From Ancylobacter polymorphus (GTDB lineage: Bacteria; Pseudomonadota; Alphaproteobacteria; Rhizobiales; Xanthobacteraceae): 64,000 nt of DNA. The position numbers were made by a program, and so were the translations under genes. This document shows, piece after piece, positions 35,246 to 45,779 of this stretch (the stretch's first letter is position 1; each line of letters begins with the position of its first letter). The notes below the pieces were generated by a model. It searched no databases. It was given only the letters and a program-made list of their open reading frames with translations, and had not been told where the DNA came from. The DNA lies in contig NZ_CP083239.1 of the NCBI RefSeq assembly GCF_022836935.1, positions 4,327,719 through 4,391,718 of the forward strand, given 5' to 3'.

Positions 35246-37237
35246 ATGAAGAAATACATTCCATTCCTGCTCGTGCCAGTGGCACTGGCGATGGTGGCGG
35301 GCCTGTTCGCGCCCAAGCTCGCCTCCGAGGAAACGCTGCGGGCGCAGGCGGCAGCGATGATCGCCGCCGCCACCGGCGTCGCGCCGCGAATCGATGGCCC
35401 GGTTTCCTTCACCGTCCTGCCCCGCCCCGCCTTCACCCTTGACCGGGTGAGCCTTGACGATCCCCGCGCCCGGCTCGACGCCCCCGCCGTGCGGGTGGTG
35501 CTGGACCTGCTGCCGCTGCTTGCCGGCCATGTGCGGGCCGATTCCATCGAACTCCCCGAGGCCCGGCTGGTTCTCGCCGATCCCGGCGATGGGCTGGCGG
35601 CGCTTGGCGGTTTCATCGCCTCGCTCGGCACGGCCGATTCGCGCGGTGATCTCATTGTCACCAATGGCAGCGTCGCCCTCGCCCGTGGCGACGGCACGGA
35701 CATGCTGGTTCCCGACGCGAACCTCGCCATTGGCTGGCGCGGCGGGGCGAATGTCACGGTGGCCGGCAACGCCGTCTGGCGCGGCGAGCGGGTGGCGATC
35801 GACGGCAAGCTCAGCAATCTGCGCGCGCTGGCGGCGGGCGAGGTCGGCGGGCTCAACCTGTCGCTCGCCGCGCCGCTGGCCACGGCCAGTTTCACCGGCG
35901 GCGCCCGGCTGGCGGGCGGGCCGGTGGTGTCGGGCGATCTCAAGATCGGCGCCGGAGAGCTGCGTGAGGCGCTGGCCTGGCTCGGCATGGATGCGCCGAC
36001 CGAACGCGGCTTCGGCCCGTTCGCGCTGCGCGGCATGGCGCTGCTCTCGGCGCAGGGCGTCCAGCTCAGCCAGGCCAAGCTCGATCTCGACGGCAATACC
36101 GGCATCGGCGCCTTCAATCTGCGCATCGACGGTCCCCGGCCGATGCTGCAGGGCTCGCTGGCCTGCGAGACGATGGACCTCTCGCCCTATGGCGAACTCA
36201 GCCTGTCCAACCCGCATGAGGGTAGCTGGAGCCGCGAGGCGCTCGATCTCGGCCCCGCCCGGGGACTGGACGTGGAATTGCGGCTTTCCGCCGGTCAGGT
36301 GCACCTCGGCGGCGCCCGTTTCCAGCGCATGGCGGCCGCGGCCACCGCCAAGGGTGGGCGGCTGTCGCTCACCATCGGCGAGGCCGAGGCCTGGGGCGGC
36401 CTGTTCCGCGCCGCCGTCCAGCTTTCCCCTCGCCCGTCGGGTCCGGGAATGAATGTGCGCCTCGATCTTTCCGCCGACGAAGTGGCGCTGGGCCCAGCGC
36501 TGAGCGACCTGTTCCGCGTCCAGCGTCTGGAGGGCACCGGCTCGTTCCGGCTCTCGGCCATTGGCGGCGGCGCCAGCATCATGGAGATCGCCGAGGGGCT
36601 CGGCGGTGCCTTCACCCTCAGCGGCAGCGAGGGCGCGCTGGTGGGCCTCGATGTCGGCCGCATCCTGACCCGTCTGGAAAAGCGGCCGCTGTCCGGCGGC
36701 GATCTGCGCGGCGGGCGCACGCCCTTCACCGATATCGTGGTCGATGCCCGCATCGCCGACGGCATCGTCAAGCTCGACCGGCTCGATCTGTCGAGCAGCA
36801 CGCTGCATGTGGCGCTCACCGGCGAGAGTGCGGTCGCCTCGCGCGGCCTCGATCTTTCCGGCGTCGCCCAGCTGGTGCGTGCCACCCCGGCCGGCAAGCT
36901 GGCCAAGGCCGCAGCGCCCGCGCCAGATCCGGCGCCGGTGCCGAATGCCGCGCCGGCGTCGGGCCCCGTGCCCGCCGCGAGCGTGGCAAATGCGGAAAGC
37001 GCCCCCCCTCCCGTGGCCGGCGTGGCGGCGAGCCTCGCCGCCGACACGTCGACCCTCCCCGCGAGCGCTGCGGCGCCGGCGGTCACGGTGGCGTTCGAGC
37101 TACCCTTCATCGTGCGCGGCGACTGGGTGAGGCCGATCCTTCTGCCCGACCCGCAGGCGCTGATCCGCCGCTCCGGCGCCGGCCGCGCGTTGCTCGCCCC
37201 CTCGGAAAAGCTCGAAGTCTCCGCCCCCGCGCCCTGA
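35246..37237 (+). CDS. AsmA-family envelope protein
   Basis: Protein of 663 residues: one N-terminal helix (KYIPFLLVPVALAMVAGLFAP), then an AsmA domain with ITGPV-like RIDGPVSFTVLPRPAFTLDRV and repeated beta strands, and a C-terminal AsmA repeat LDLSSSTLHVALTGESAVA. A Pro/Ala-rich linker (about residues 555-605) follows. Such proteins form periplasmic bridges for lipid traffic to the outer membrane. I start at 35246, the first ATG before the helix, with GGAG upstream. It ends convergently 5 bases from the histidine kinase gene. Confidence 0.8.
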   Translation: MKKYIPFLLVPVALAMVAGLFAPKLASEETLRAQAAAMIAAATGVAPRIDGPVSFTVLPRPAFTLDRVSLDDPRARLDAPAVRVVLDLLPLLAGHVRADSIELPEARLVLADPGDGLAALGGFIASLGTADSRGDLIVTNGSVALARGDGTDMLVPDANLAIGWRGGANVTVAGNAVWRGERVAIDGKLSNLRALAAGEVGGLNLSLAAPLATASFTGGARLAGGPVVSGDLKIGAGELREALAWLGMDAPTERGFGPFALRGMALLSAQGVQLSQAKLDLDGNTGIGAFNLRIDGPRPMLQGSLACETMDLSPYGELSLSNPHEGSWSREALDLGPARGLDVELRLSAGQVHLGGARFQRMAAAATAKGGRLSLTIGEAEAWGGLFRAAVQLSPRPSGPGMNVRLDLSADEVALGPALSDLFRVQRLEGTGSFRLSAIGGGASIMEIAEGLGGAFTLSGSEGALVGLDVGRILTRLEKRPLSGGDLRGGRTPFTDIVVDARIADGIVKLDRLDLSSSTLHVALTGESAVASRGLDLSGVAQLVRATPAGKLAKAAAPAPDPAPVPNAAPASGPVPAASVANAESAPPPVAGVAASLAADTSTLPASAAAPAVTVAFELPFIVRGDWVRPILLPDPQALIRRSGAGRALLAPSEKLEVSAPAP

Positions 37238-37242
37238 AGGCT

Positions 37243-39858
37243 CTACTCCGCCAGCACCCTTGTCGAGGGGAAGATGATCTCGACGATGGTGCCCACATCC
37301 ACCGCGCTGCGGATGTTGAACGACGCGCGGTTGGCTTCCGCCAGCGCCTTGGTCAGCGGCAGGCCGAGGCCGGTGCCACCGGAACCGGCGCGGGCCGAGG
37401 TGGTGATCTGGCGGAACGGTTCCATCGCCACCATCACGTCGGATTCCGACATGCCGACCCCGGTGTCGCGCACCCGCAGCACCACCTCGCCCTCCTCGGT
37501 CAGCGTCGTCGACAGGATCACCTGCCCGCCTGGCTGGGTGAACTTGATCGAGTTGGACACGAGGTTGAGCACGATCTGGCGGATGGAGCGCGTATCGGCC
37601 ACCACGGGCGGCAGGTCGGTGGCGAGCGAGGAGCGAATGATGATGCGCTCACGATTGGCCTGCGGCTGCATGATGCCCATGCACTGCTGCACCACCTCGT
37701 TCAGCGACACGCTGGTGAAGGCGAGGTCGAGCTTGCCGGCCTCGATCTTGGAGAGATCGAGCAGATCGTTGATCAGCGAGACGAGGTGCTCGCCGGAGGC
37801 GTGGATATCGCGCAGATAGTCGCGGTAGCGCTGGTTCTCCACCTGCCCGAAACGCTCCTCCATCATGACTTCGGAGAAGCCGATAATGGCGTTGAGCGGG
37901 GTGCGGATCTCGTGGCTGATCTTGGCGAGGAAGTCGGATTTGGCGAGGTTGGCGCGCTCGGCGAGCCGCTTGGCCTCGATCAGTTCCTCCTCGGCGCGCT
38001 TCCACTGGGTGATGTCGCGCAGCACGGCGCAGAACTTGGTCGGGTCGTCGCCGACCCGGCCGACCGTCATGAACAGCGGGATCAGCCCGCCCTCGCGCAC
38101 GCGGCCGATGACCTCGCGCCCGTCATTGAGCACGCTGGCGACGCCATTGGCGGCGAGGCCGTCGAGATAGTCGACCGCCGCGCGATGGCTTTCCGGCGCC
38201 AGCAGCAGGGTGAAGGATTCGCCCTTCACCTCGCCGGCCGGGAAGCCGAACAGCGCCTCCGCCGGGTGGTTCATCGACAGGATGGTGCCGGCGGCGTCGA
38301 TCAGCACCACGCCATCGGTGGCGGTGTCGAGAATGGCGCGCAATTCGCGGCTGGAACGCTCCGCCTCGCGCAGCGCGAGTTCGGCCTGGCGCAGGCGCTC
38401 ATCGGCCAGCGCCTCGGCCGCCGCCGTTTCGGCGGAGGTGTCGGCCGGCGCGGCAACGGGCGCGGTGGCGCGGTGCAGCACATAGAGCATCGCCGGCCCG
38501 CCCTCCCAGGGAGAGGACATCAGCCGCGCCTCGACTCGGATCGGCTCGCCCTCGGCGCCGACGATGGTCAGCGGCACGTCGCCGCCGCCCGCCGCCGGGG
38601 CGGTGTCGAACAGGCCGGAGAGACCGCCGGCCGCTTCCAGCGCGGCGAGGTCTTCATGGCCGGTCCAGTCGAGCAGCGCGCGATTGGCATAGAGCAGCCG
38701 GTCGCCGCGAAAGGCGAGCAGGCCGAGCGGCAGGCGGTCCAGCACCGGGCGCTCGCCCTCGGCGAGCACGCGGCGCAGGCCGGTGCTTTCCGGGGACGCC
38801 TCGGCGGCAGCGGGCTCGACAGGGCGCGGGGCTTCGGGCGGCGTCGCGCGGGGCGGCGCGGGCGGCTCAATGACGGGGTCGGCGGGCGCCTCGCCAAGGT
38901 CGTCGACGCCTTCCAGCCGCGCACCGAGGGCGCGGGCGATATCGCGGAACGCGTTGCGCTCGCCGGTCGACAGCCCCTCCCAGGAGGAGCGGGCGGCGTC
39001 ACGGCCGGGTTCGCTCCCGGCGCGCAGCGGCACGACATTGGCCGGCGACGGCACCAGGCTCAGCGTCACCCGCACCGGCGGGGTGGGCTCGGGCGCCGGG
39101 GGCGCAATTTCGGGGACGCGCGGCGCCGGCGGGCTCACCGGCGGGGAAAGGTCCGGGCGGGCGGGCATCTCGGCCCGCGCGTCCAGCTTCCGGCGGCCCT
39201 TTATCACGCCAAAGCCGCGCATGCCGTCGCCGCGAATGGGGGCGCCGCCAAGCTCGATGGCGAGCCCCTCGCCGCGCGCCGTCGGCAGAAGCAGCGACAA
39301 ATGGGTGAAGCTGCGCCCCTCCAGCACCGCGCGGTGGGCGTCCGGCGCACCGAGCGCGCGCCAGTCGCGGCCGGCGAGCTCGTCCGGCGCGCGCTCCAAT
39401 GCGGCGGCGAGGCGCGGGTCGATACGGTTCAGCCGCGCATCCGGGCCGGTGCTCCAGGTGAAGCGGGCGGGCGCCGCCACGGCCGGCGCTTCGGGCGATG
39501 CGCCTGCCGGGGCGGGCGCGGCCGGGGCACGGGCGGGCTTGGCGTCGAGCCCGACGAGGAGCAGCGCGCGGACACCGCCGGCCGCAATGAGCGAGCAGGC
39601 GAAGGTGACGGGGGTGAGCGTGCCCGGCACGCGCAGCCGTTCCAGCCGCGCCGGACGCGACGGGCGCAGCGTGGGGGCAAGGCGCGGCGCCAGCGTGGCC
39701 AGCGTCGCGGGGTCGAGCAGGGCACGGCCGGCGTCATTGGCGTCGAGCACGCGGCCATCGGCGAGGGCGAGCACCGCCGGCGCCGCCCCGGCGAGCGCGG
39801 TCGCCGCCTGAGCACGCAGGGCCTGCGTCGCCAATGTGCCGATGTCGTCGGTGGTCAT
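37243..39858 (-). CDS. Large PAS-domain sensor histidine kinase, PleC/DivJ/PdhS-like
   Basis: Protein of 871 residues. The first 380 residues are Ala/Pro-rich and predicted to be mostly disordered; two PAS-like regions follow (about 395-500 and 520-620), then HisKA with HEIRTPLNAIIGF (phosphorylation His near residue 648) and an HATPase domain with NLVSNSIKFT, DTGVGM and GTGLGLPL. The DHp segment FSEVMMEERFG is characteristic of the DivK-controlling kinases PleC, DivJ and PdhS of Rhizobiales. No membrane helix is obvious, so it may be cytosolic like PdhS. The start at 39858 is chosen over 39915 because only the shorter one has family-like context. Confidence 0.7.
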   Translation of the reverse strand: MTTDDIGTLATQALRAQAATALAGAAPAVLALADGRVLDANDAGRALLDPATLATLAPRLAPTLRPSRPARLERLRVPGTLTPVTFACSLIAAGGVRALLLVGLDAKPARAPAAPAPAGASPEAPAVAAPARFTWSTGPDARLNRIDPRLAAALERAPDELAGRDWRALGAPDAHRAVLEGRSFTHLSLLLPTARGEGLAIELGGAPIRGDGMRGFGVIKGRRKLDARAEMPARPDLSPPVSPPAPRVPEIAPPAPEPTPPVRVTLSLVPSPANVVPLRAGSEPGRDAARSSWEGLSTGERNAFRDIARALGARLEGVDDLGEAPADPVIEPPAPPRATPPEAPRPVEPAAAEASPESTGLRRVLAEGERPVLDRLPLGLLAFRGDRLLYANRALLDWTGHEDLAALEAAGGLSGLFDTAPAAGGGDVPLTIVGAEGEPIRVEARLMSSPWEGGPAMLYVLHRATAPVAAPADTSAETAAAEALADERLRQAELALREAERSSRELRAILDTATDGVVLIDAAGTILSMNHPAEALFGFPAGEVKGESFTLLLAPESHRAAVDYLDGLAANGVASVLNDGREVIGRVREGGLIPLFMTVGRVGDDPTKFCAVLRDITQWKRAEEELIEAKRLAERANLAKSDFLAKISHEIRTPLNAIIGFSEVMMEERFGQVENQRYRDYLRDIHASGEHLVSLINDLLDLSKIEAGKLDLAFTSVSLNEVVQQCMGIMQPQANRERIIIRSSLATDLPPVVADTRSIRQIVLNLVSNSIKFTQPGGQVILSTTLTEEGEVVLRVRDTGVGMSESDVMVAMEPFRQITTSARAGSGGTGLGLPLTKALAEANRASFNIRSAVDVGTIVEIIFPSTRVLAE

Positions 39859-40177
39859 GTGCGCCCGAATGATCCCGCCGGTGAGAACCGGATGCCGCAA
39901 ACGGAGGCCCCGCAAGGACCTGCCGCCGCATCCAACAATAATGCGGGCCGGCGCCGCTTGCCATGCGCCGCCTGCCCTGTCGCGCCAGCTTCACCTTTTC
40001 CGGTTAATTGGTTGCCACCGATCCCGGTTAACCAAGTGCAACCGGCCGGCCCGCAGCGGCGCGAATTCGATTGCCTTTTGCTTGCACCCTACTACTTTAG
40101 ATGTAGGCATCCGGCCGGATAGCAGTGCCTTACGTTGCGTCTACACTCCCACATCGTCATCCGGAGGAGTTTTCGCC
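39859..40177. promoter_or_regulatory. Divergent region between the kinase and first phasin
   Basis: About 320 bases with no gene. It contains an A/T-rich inverted pattern at 40002-40035 (GGTTAATTGG and GGTTAACCAA) and further AT-rich sequence 40080-40110. A CCGGAGGAG ribosome-binding site ends it before the phasin ATG. I could not identify a named operator. Confidence 0.4.
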
Positions 40178-40552
40178 ATGGCCGACAATCCGAAACTCGA
40201 CGTTCCCCCCGAACTGCGCGCCATTGCCGAGCAGGGCGTGGGGCAGGCGCGCGCGGCCATTGATGGCCTGCTGGGCGCCGCGCACAAGGCGCTCGACGAC
40301 GCCAGCCGCCATGTCGACACGGCGCAGGGCAATGCCCGCGAGTTCGGCCGCACCACGCTGGATTTCGTCGAGGCCAACATTGCCGCCGGCTTCGATTTTG
40401 CCTCCCGCCTCGCCAGCGCCACCACGGTGGACGAATGGGCGCGCCTGCACGCCGAATATGTGAAGGAACAGGCCGCCCGCCTCGCCGAGCAGGCCAAGGC
40501 GCTCGGCCAGCACGCCAGCGCCGCCTCGCCCTTCGGCAAGGCCGACAAATAG
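40178..40552 (+). CDS. Phasin-family protein (polyhydroxyalkanoate granule-associated)
   Basis: Protein of 124 residues, almost entirely helical, beginning MADNPKLDVPPELRAIAEQGVGQARAAIDG in parts and continuing with FASRLASATTVDEWARLHAEYVKEQAARLAEQAKALG, the phasin_2-type amphipathic pattern. Phasins coat PHB granules. A second phasin gene lies 240 bases downstream. CCGGAGGAG precedes the ATG, so expression should be strong. Confidence 0.85.
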   Translation: MADNPKLDVPPELRAIAEQGVGQARAAIDGLLGAAHKALDDASRHVDTAQGNAREFGRTTLDFVEANIAAGFDFASRLASATTVDEWARLHAEYVKEQAARLAEQAKALGQHASAASPFGKADK

Positions 40553-40629
40553 GCCTTCCCGCCGCGCCAATCGCGACGGCAGAGCCCCGCCGGCTGAAAA
40601 AAGTCAAAAAAATCGCTCGTCAGGGCAAA

Positions 40630-40664
40630 TTGTGCATTGCAATATGATGCTGCATTGCACAATA
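40630..40664. promoter_or_regulatory. Candidate PhaR operator before the second phasin gene
   Basis: Near-palindromic pair of TGC-rich elements, TTGTGCATTGCAA (40630-40642) and TGCATTGCACAATA (40651-40664). The right half fits TGCRNYGCASMA, a motif I remember as a PhaR target in rhizobia. PhaR normally represses phasin genes until polyhydroxybutyrate accumulates. Confidence 0.55.
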
Positions 40665-40791
40665 TTAGGGGACAAGACAAGGCAGAGGGTCGGGTTTCAC
40701 TCGGACAGGCCTTTGCCGGTCAGGGCGCGGCCGCAGGCGCGGAGCGGTTGTCGCCAGTTCCCAATCCACCGCGACTGCGAGGAGAACCCCC

Positions 40792-41316
40792 ATGGTCGAC
40801 GCTGCCCCCGTCACCCCCACCCCGAAGAAGACCGCCAAGGCGGCCACTGCCGCTTTCGAGTCTGCCATGCCGAAGTTCGAGATGCCGAAGTTCGAAGTCC
40901 CGAAGTTCGATGTCGCTTCCGCCGTCGAAGTGCCCGCCGTGGTGCGCGAGATGGCCGAGAAGAGCGTGCAGAACGCGCGCGAGACCTATGAGAAGTTCAA
41001 GGCCAACGCCGAAGAGACAACCGACCTGCTGGAAGACACCTATTCCACCGCGTCGCGCGGCCTTGCCGAGTACAATACGGCGGCGCTGGAATCCCTGCGC
41101 ACCAATGTGAACGCCGCCTTCGACTATATGGGCGCGCTGTTCGGCGCCAAGAGCGTGTCGGAAGCGGTGGAACTCTCCACCGGCCATCTGCGCAAGCAGT
41201 TCGACGTGCTTTCCAGCCAGGCCAAGGAACTCTCCACCCTGGCGCAGAAGGTCGCCGCCGACACCGCCGAGCCGATCAAGGCCTCGGTCGAGAAGACGAT
41301 CAAGAAGGCGTCCTGA
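40792..41316 (+). CDS. Phasin-family protein with N-terminal PKFE repeats
   Basis: Protein of 174 residues. The first 40 residues contain a lysine-rich start and three consecutive units MPKFE-MPKFE-VPKFD; the rest is a helical phasin domain (EMAEKSVQNARETYEKFK, TSTASRGLAEYNTAALE-like and QAKELSTLAQKVAAD). It should bind PHB granules and may recruit partners through the repeated tail. GGAGAACCCC lies before the ATG. It ends before a strong terminator. Confidence 0.85.
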   Translation: MVDAAPVTPTPKKTAKAATAAFESAMPKFEMPKFEVPKFDVASAVEVPAVVREMAEKSVQNARETYEKFKANAEETTDLLEDTYSTASRGLAEYNTAALESLRTNVNAAFDYMGALFGAKSVSEAVELSTGHLRKQFDVLSSQAKELSTLAQKVAADTAEPIKASVEKTIKKAS

Positions 41317-41338
41317 TCGTCGCTTCGCCTTAGAAATC

Positions 41339-41374
41339 AAACCCGGTCCGCGCCCCGCGCGGGCCGGGTTTTTT
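41339..41374 (+). terminator. Rho-independent terminator of the second phasin gene
   Basis: AACCCGG...CCGGGTT stem with an inner GCGC pair and a run of six T (41339-41374), 22 bases after the stop codon. Confidence 0.85.
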
Positions 41375-41448
41375 CATGTCTGGCGCGCCATCACGTCCCC
41401 GCCACCCGCGCATGACGATTTATGACAGCGCCGGCCCTTGCCGCGCGC

Positions 41449-41477
41449 TTGACTCAATCCGGTACCATTCCTATCTC
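41449..41477 (+). promoter_or_regulatory. RpoH-type heat shock promoter of groESL
   Basis: CTTGAC at 41448-41453, a 17-base spacer, then CCTATCTCGG, which fits the alphaproteobacterial sigma-32 consensus CTTGAC and CYTATNTNNG. TTGACT/TATCTC could also be read by the vegetative sigma factor. It is followed by CIRCE. Confidence 0.7.
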
Positions 41478-41486
41478 GGCGACGGT

Positions 41487-41513
41487 TTGGCACTCACTTA
41501 TGAAGAGTGCTAA
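41487..41513 (+). promoter_or_regulatory. CIRCE operator (HrcA binding site)
   Basis: TTGGCACTC-N9-GAGTGCTAA. The right arm is perfect; the left has one change (TTGG for TTAG) from the consensus inverted repeat. It lies about 56 bases before groES, overlapping the likely transcription start, so HrcA should repress the operon at normal temperature. Confidence 0.9.
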
Positions 41514-41568
41514 TACGCTTCTCACCAGCGCCGCACCGGCGCGCGACAGGAAGACCGAGGATCTACCG

Positions 41569-41865
41569 ATGGCCCAGCTGAAGTTCCGCCCCCTGCATGA
41601 CCGCATCGTGGTGAAGCGCCTCGACGCCGAAGAGAAGACGGCGGGCGGCATCATCATCCCCGACAGCGCCAAGGAAAAGCCCTCGCAGGGCGAAGTCCTC
41701 TCCGTGGGCCCGGGCGCCCGCGACGAAGCCGGCAAGCTCGTCCCGCTCGACGTGAAGGCGGGCGACAAGGTGCTGTTCGGCAAGTGGTCGGGCACCGAGG
41801 TCAAGATCGACGGTCAGGACCTCCTGATCATGAAGGAATCCGACGTGATGGGCATCGTCGGCTGA
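41569..41865 (+). CDS. groES: Co-chaperonin GroES
   Basis: Protein of 98 residues with the mobile loop [19 protein letters not shown] and [19 protein letters not shown] at the end, as in all GroES. It caps the GroEL ring. It has a heat shock promoter plus CIRCE. Its stop codon lies inside a 15-base palindrome that is repeated 27 bases downstream. Confidence 0.95.
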   Translation: MAQLKFRPLHDRIVVKRLDAEEKTAGGIIIPDSAKEKPSQGEVLSVGPGARDEAGKLVPLDVKAGDKVLFGKWSGTEVKIDGQDLLIMKESDVMGIVG

Positions 41866-41898
41866 GCCGACGCGATGAGCAATGTCGGCTGAGCCGAC
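41857..41898 (+). repeat. Duplicated palindrome at the groES 3' end
   Basis: GTCGGCTGAGCCGAC occurs at 41857-41871 and again at 41884-41898. The first copy spans the groES stop codon. The pair looks like a short local duplication of the gene end. Confidence 0.7.
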
Positions 41899-41920
41899 TT
41901 TCGCTCCCCGGACACACTGA

Positions 41921-43579
<1,659 letters not shown>

Positions 43580-43608
43580 GGAAGTCCGAACGCTCCTGAT
43601 ATGCATGA

Positions 43609-43636
43609 AGGGCGCGGCGCGAGCAGCGCCCTTTTT
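43609..43636 (+). terminator. groESL terminator
   Basis: AGGGCGC (43609-43615) pairs with GCGCCCT (43626-43632), followed by five T, 30 bases after the groEL stop. Confidence 0.8.
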
Positions 43637-43907
43637 GCTGGTTCTCTACCCATTGAGGTCAAGAGCCGAGCGCCGTTCCCCGGACAAGCCGCGCCTGCGC
43701 GGCGCCGATCCGGGGCCTAGGGGGACCGGGCGCGCCGGGTCCATTCGCGCGCAGCAAGGCCAAGACGCGTTTTGCGCTGGGTCCCGGCGCGGCCTCCCCC
43801 TGCTCCTCCGCTGGGACGGGACCCGGAATATCTTAGCGCCCGTATGGACCGCGGCCACACGGGTGGGTCGGTGCAAAGCTCATCCGTCGTCACACTGAGG
43901 TGACCGG

Positions 43908-43960
43908 CAACGCCGGTCATCCCGAGGTGACCGGCAAAGCCGGGCCTCGAAGGACGAAAG
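43908..43960. repeat. Partial copy of the 15193-15311 palindromic repeat
   Basis: Contains GTCATCCCGAGGTGACCGG, with the same word pattern (GTCATCC-GAGGTG, GGGCCTCGAAGGA) as the long palindrome near 15.2 kb, plus a tandem duplicate GAGGTGACCGGCAA at 43897-43910 and 43923-43936. The second half of the element is missing. Confidence 0.5.
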
Positions 43961-44025
43961 GTCCGCCGCCGCATTCCGTTTTCGGAAACCCTGCCGTCTT
44001 CGGATCGGTTAAGGAGACGGTGCCC

Positions 44026-45690
44026 TCAACCCTGCCGGGGGCGGGAGAGCCGCGCCAGCAGGATCACCGGCACCAGCCCGACCAGCACGATGAGCAGCGC
44101 CGCCAGCGCGCCGTCCTCATAGGTGCCACGCGCCGCCTCGGAATAGACATGGCTCGCCAGCGTCTCGAAGTTCAGCGGGCGCAGCATCAGCGTCGCCGGC
44201 AGTTCCTTCATGCAGTCGACGAACACCAGCAGCGCGGCGGTGGCCAGCGCCGGCCGCAGCATCGGCAGATGGATCAGCCGCACCACGCCGCCGGGCTTCT
44301 CGCCGAGGCTGCGCGCCGCCATGTCGAGCGTGACGCCCACCTTGCCATAGCCCGCCTCCACCCCGCCGATGGGGATGGCGAGAAAGCGGATGACATAGGC
44401 GATGATCAGCGCCGCGCCGGAGCCCGACAGCAGCAGGCCGGTGGAAACGCCGGTCAGGCGCTCGGACATGTGCGAGACCAGATTGTCGAAGCCGGCCAGC
44501 GGCACCAGAAGCCCCACCGCCAGCACCGTGCCCGGCACGGCATAGCCCAGACTCGCGAGCCGCAGCGCCAGCCCGGAGCGCAGCGCCCCGGTACGCAGCG
44601 CCACCACCACGGCAAAGCCGAGCAGCAGAGCCAGCGCGGTGCCGAGCGCGGCGAACAGCGCGGTATTGGCCGCCTCGTGCAGGATGGTCTCCGAAACGCC
44701 ATGGAACGCCACGCGCTTCCACGCCGCCAGCGCCAGATGCCCCGCCGGCAGCACGAAGCCCAGCAGGATGGGAATGAGGCAGGCGAGGAAGGCGAGCACC
44801 GACGCCCCCGGGGAGAGCGTGCGCCGCGCCGGCGGACGGGCGCGGTCGCCGATGCTGCCGGTCCGCTGGTGGCGCCGGCCCCAGCGCTCCAGCAGCACCA
44901 GCGCGAACATCAGCGCCAGCATGCACAGCGCGATCTGCGCCGCGCCCGGCAGGCTGGAGCGGTTGAGCCAGGTGGAATAGATGGAGAGCGTCAGCGTCTG
45001 CACGCCGAGGAATTCCGAGGCGCCGATGTCGTTCACCGTCTCCATCAGCGCCAGCGTCACCCCCACCGCGATCGCCGGGCGGGCGAGCGGCAGGGCGATG
45101 CGGAAGAACGCCTCCCCCGCTCCCGCCCCCAGCGTGCGGGCGGCATCGAGCACGGAAGCGGTCTGGACGAGGAAGGCGGCGCGGGCGGAGAGATAGACAT
45201 AGGGGTAGAGCACCAGCCCGAGCAGGATGATGCAGCCCGGCAGGGTGCGCACCTCCGGCAGCCACAGATCGCGCGGCCGCAGGCCGAAGCTGGTGCGGAT
45301 CAGCGTCGGGATCGGCCCCAGCGGGTGCACCGCGTCGACATAGACGAAGGCCTGGATATAGGTCGGGATGGCGAGCGGCAGCAGCAGCGCCCATTCGAAC
45401 ACGCCGCGCCCGGGAAAGCGGCACACCGCCACCAGCCAGGCGGTGCCGGTGCCGATAATGGCGACGAACAGGCCGACGCCGAGCACCAGCACCGTGGTCT
45501 CATACAGCGCGTGCGGAATCACATTGGCGATGAGGTGCGGCCACAGATCGGGCGCGCCCTGCAGCGCGGTCCAGGCCAGCGCCAGCAGCGGCAGCAGCAC
45601 CAGAAGCACGACCGCCCCCGCCGCCGCCCGCACGAGGCGGGAGCCGGTCAAGGGGGCGCGGCGCGGGCTGGGGGAGAGGACCAGGCTCAT
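44026..45690 (-). CDS. fbpB: Iron(III) ABC transporter permease, two-domain type
   Basis: Inner-membrane protein of 554 residues with about twelve helices, i.e. two fused permease halves. Each half has an EAA-like loop: ARTLGAGAGEAFFRIALPLARPA in the first and AARSLGEKPGGVVRLIHLPMLRPA in the second. This is the FbpB/FutB layout for ferric iron. It is 89 bases downstream of fbpA. No ATPase (fbpC) follows in the window. An upstream ATG at 45720 is possible; I chose the one at the first helix. Confidence 0.85.
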   Translation of the reverse strand: MSLVLSPSPRRAPLTGSRLVRAAAGAVVLLVLLPLLALAWTALQGAPDLWPHLIANVIPHALYETTVLVLGVGLFVAIIGTGTAWLVAVCRFPGRGVFEWALLLPLAIPTYIQAFVYVDAVHPLGPIPTLIRTSFGLRPRDLWLPEVRTLPGCIILLGLVLYPYVYLSARAAFLVQTASVLDAARTLGAGAGEAFFRIALPLARPAIAVGVTLALMETVNDIGASEFLGVQTLTLSIYSTWLNRSSLPGAAQIALCMLALMFALVLLERWGRRHQRTGSIGDRARPPARRTLSPGASVLAFLACLIPILLGFVLPAGHLALAAWKRVAFHGVSETILHEAANTALFAALGTALALLLGFAVVVALRTGALRSGLALRLASLGYAVPGTVLAVGLLVPLAGFDNLVSHMSERLTGVSTGLLLSGSGAALIIAYVIRFLAIPIGGVEAGYGKVGVTLDMAARSLGEKPGGVVRLIHLPMLRPALATAALLVFVDCMKELPATLMLRPLNFETLASHVYSEAARGTYEDGALAALLIVLVGLVPVILLARLSRPRQG

Positions 45691-45779
45691 CTCGGCAAAT
45701 GTCCCGGAGCGGCGAACCACCCCGGGACCCGTTCATGTCAGGAGGAAAAGGGCGGCGCGGGTGGCGCCGCCGGGTCGGT

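Larger units (their letters stand above)
43580..44025. other. Intergenic region after groEL
   Basis: About 450 bases with no convincing gene. It holds the groEL terminator (AGGGCGC/GCGCCCT with T run, 43609-43636), a GC-rich hairpin around 43679-43721, and the partial palindromic repeat at 43908-43960. An open frame of 97 codons has composition unlike its neighbours and no start signal. Confidence 0.7.

Noticed and set aside
43605..43898. Open frame after groEL
   Set aside because: Crosses the groEL terminator, has no ribosome-binding site and a composition unlike neighbours.
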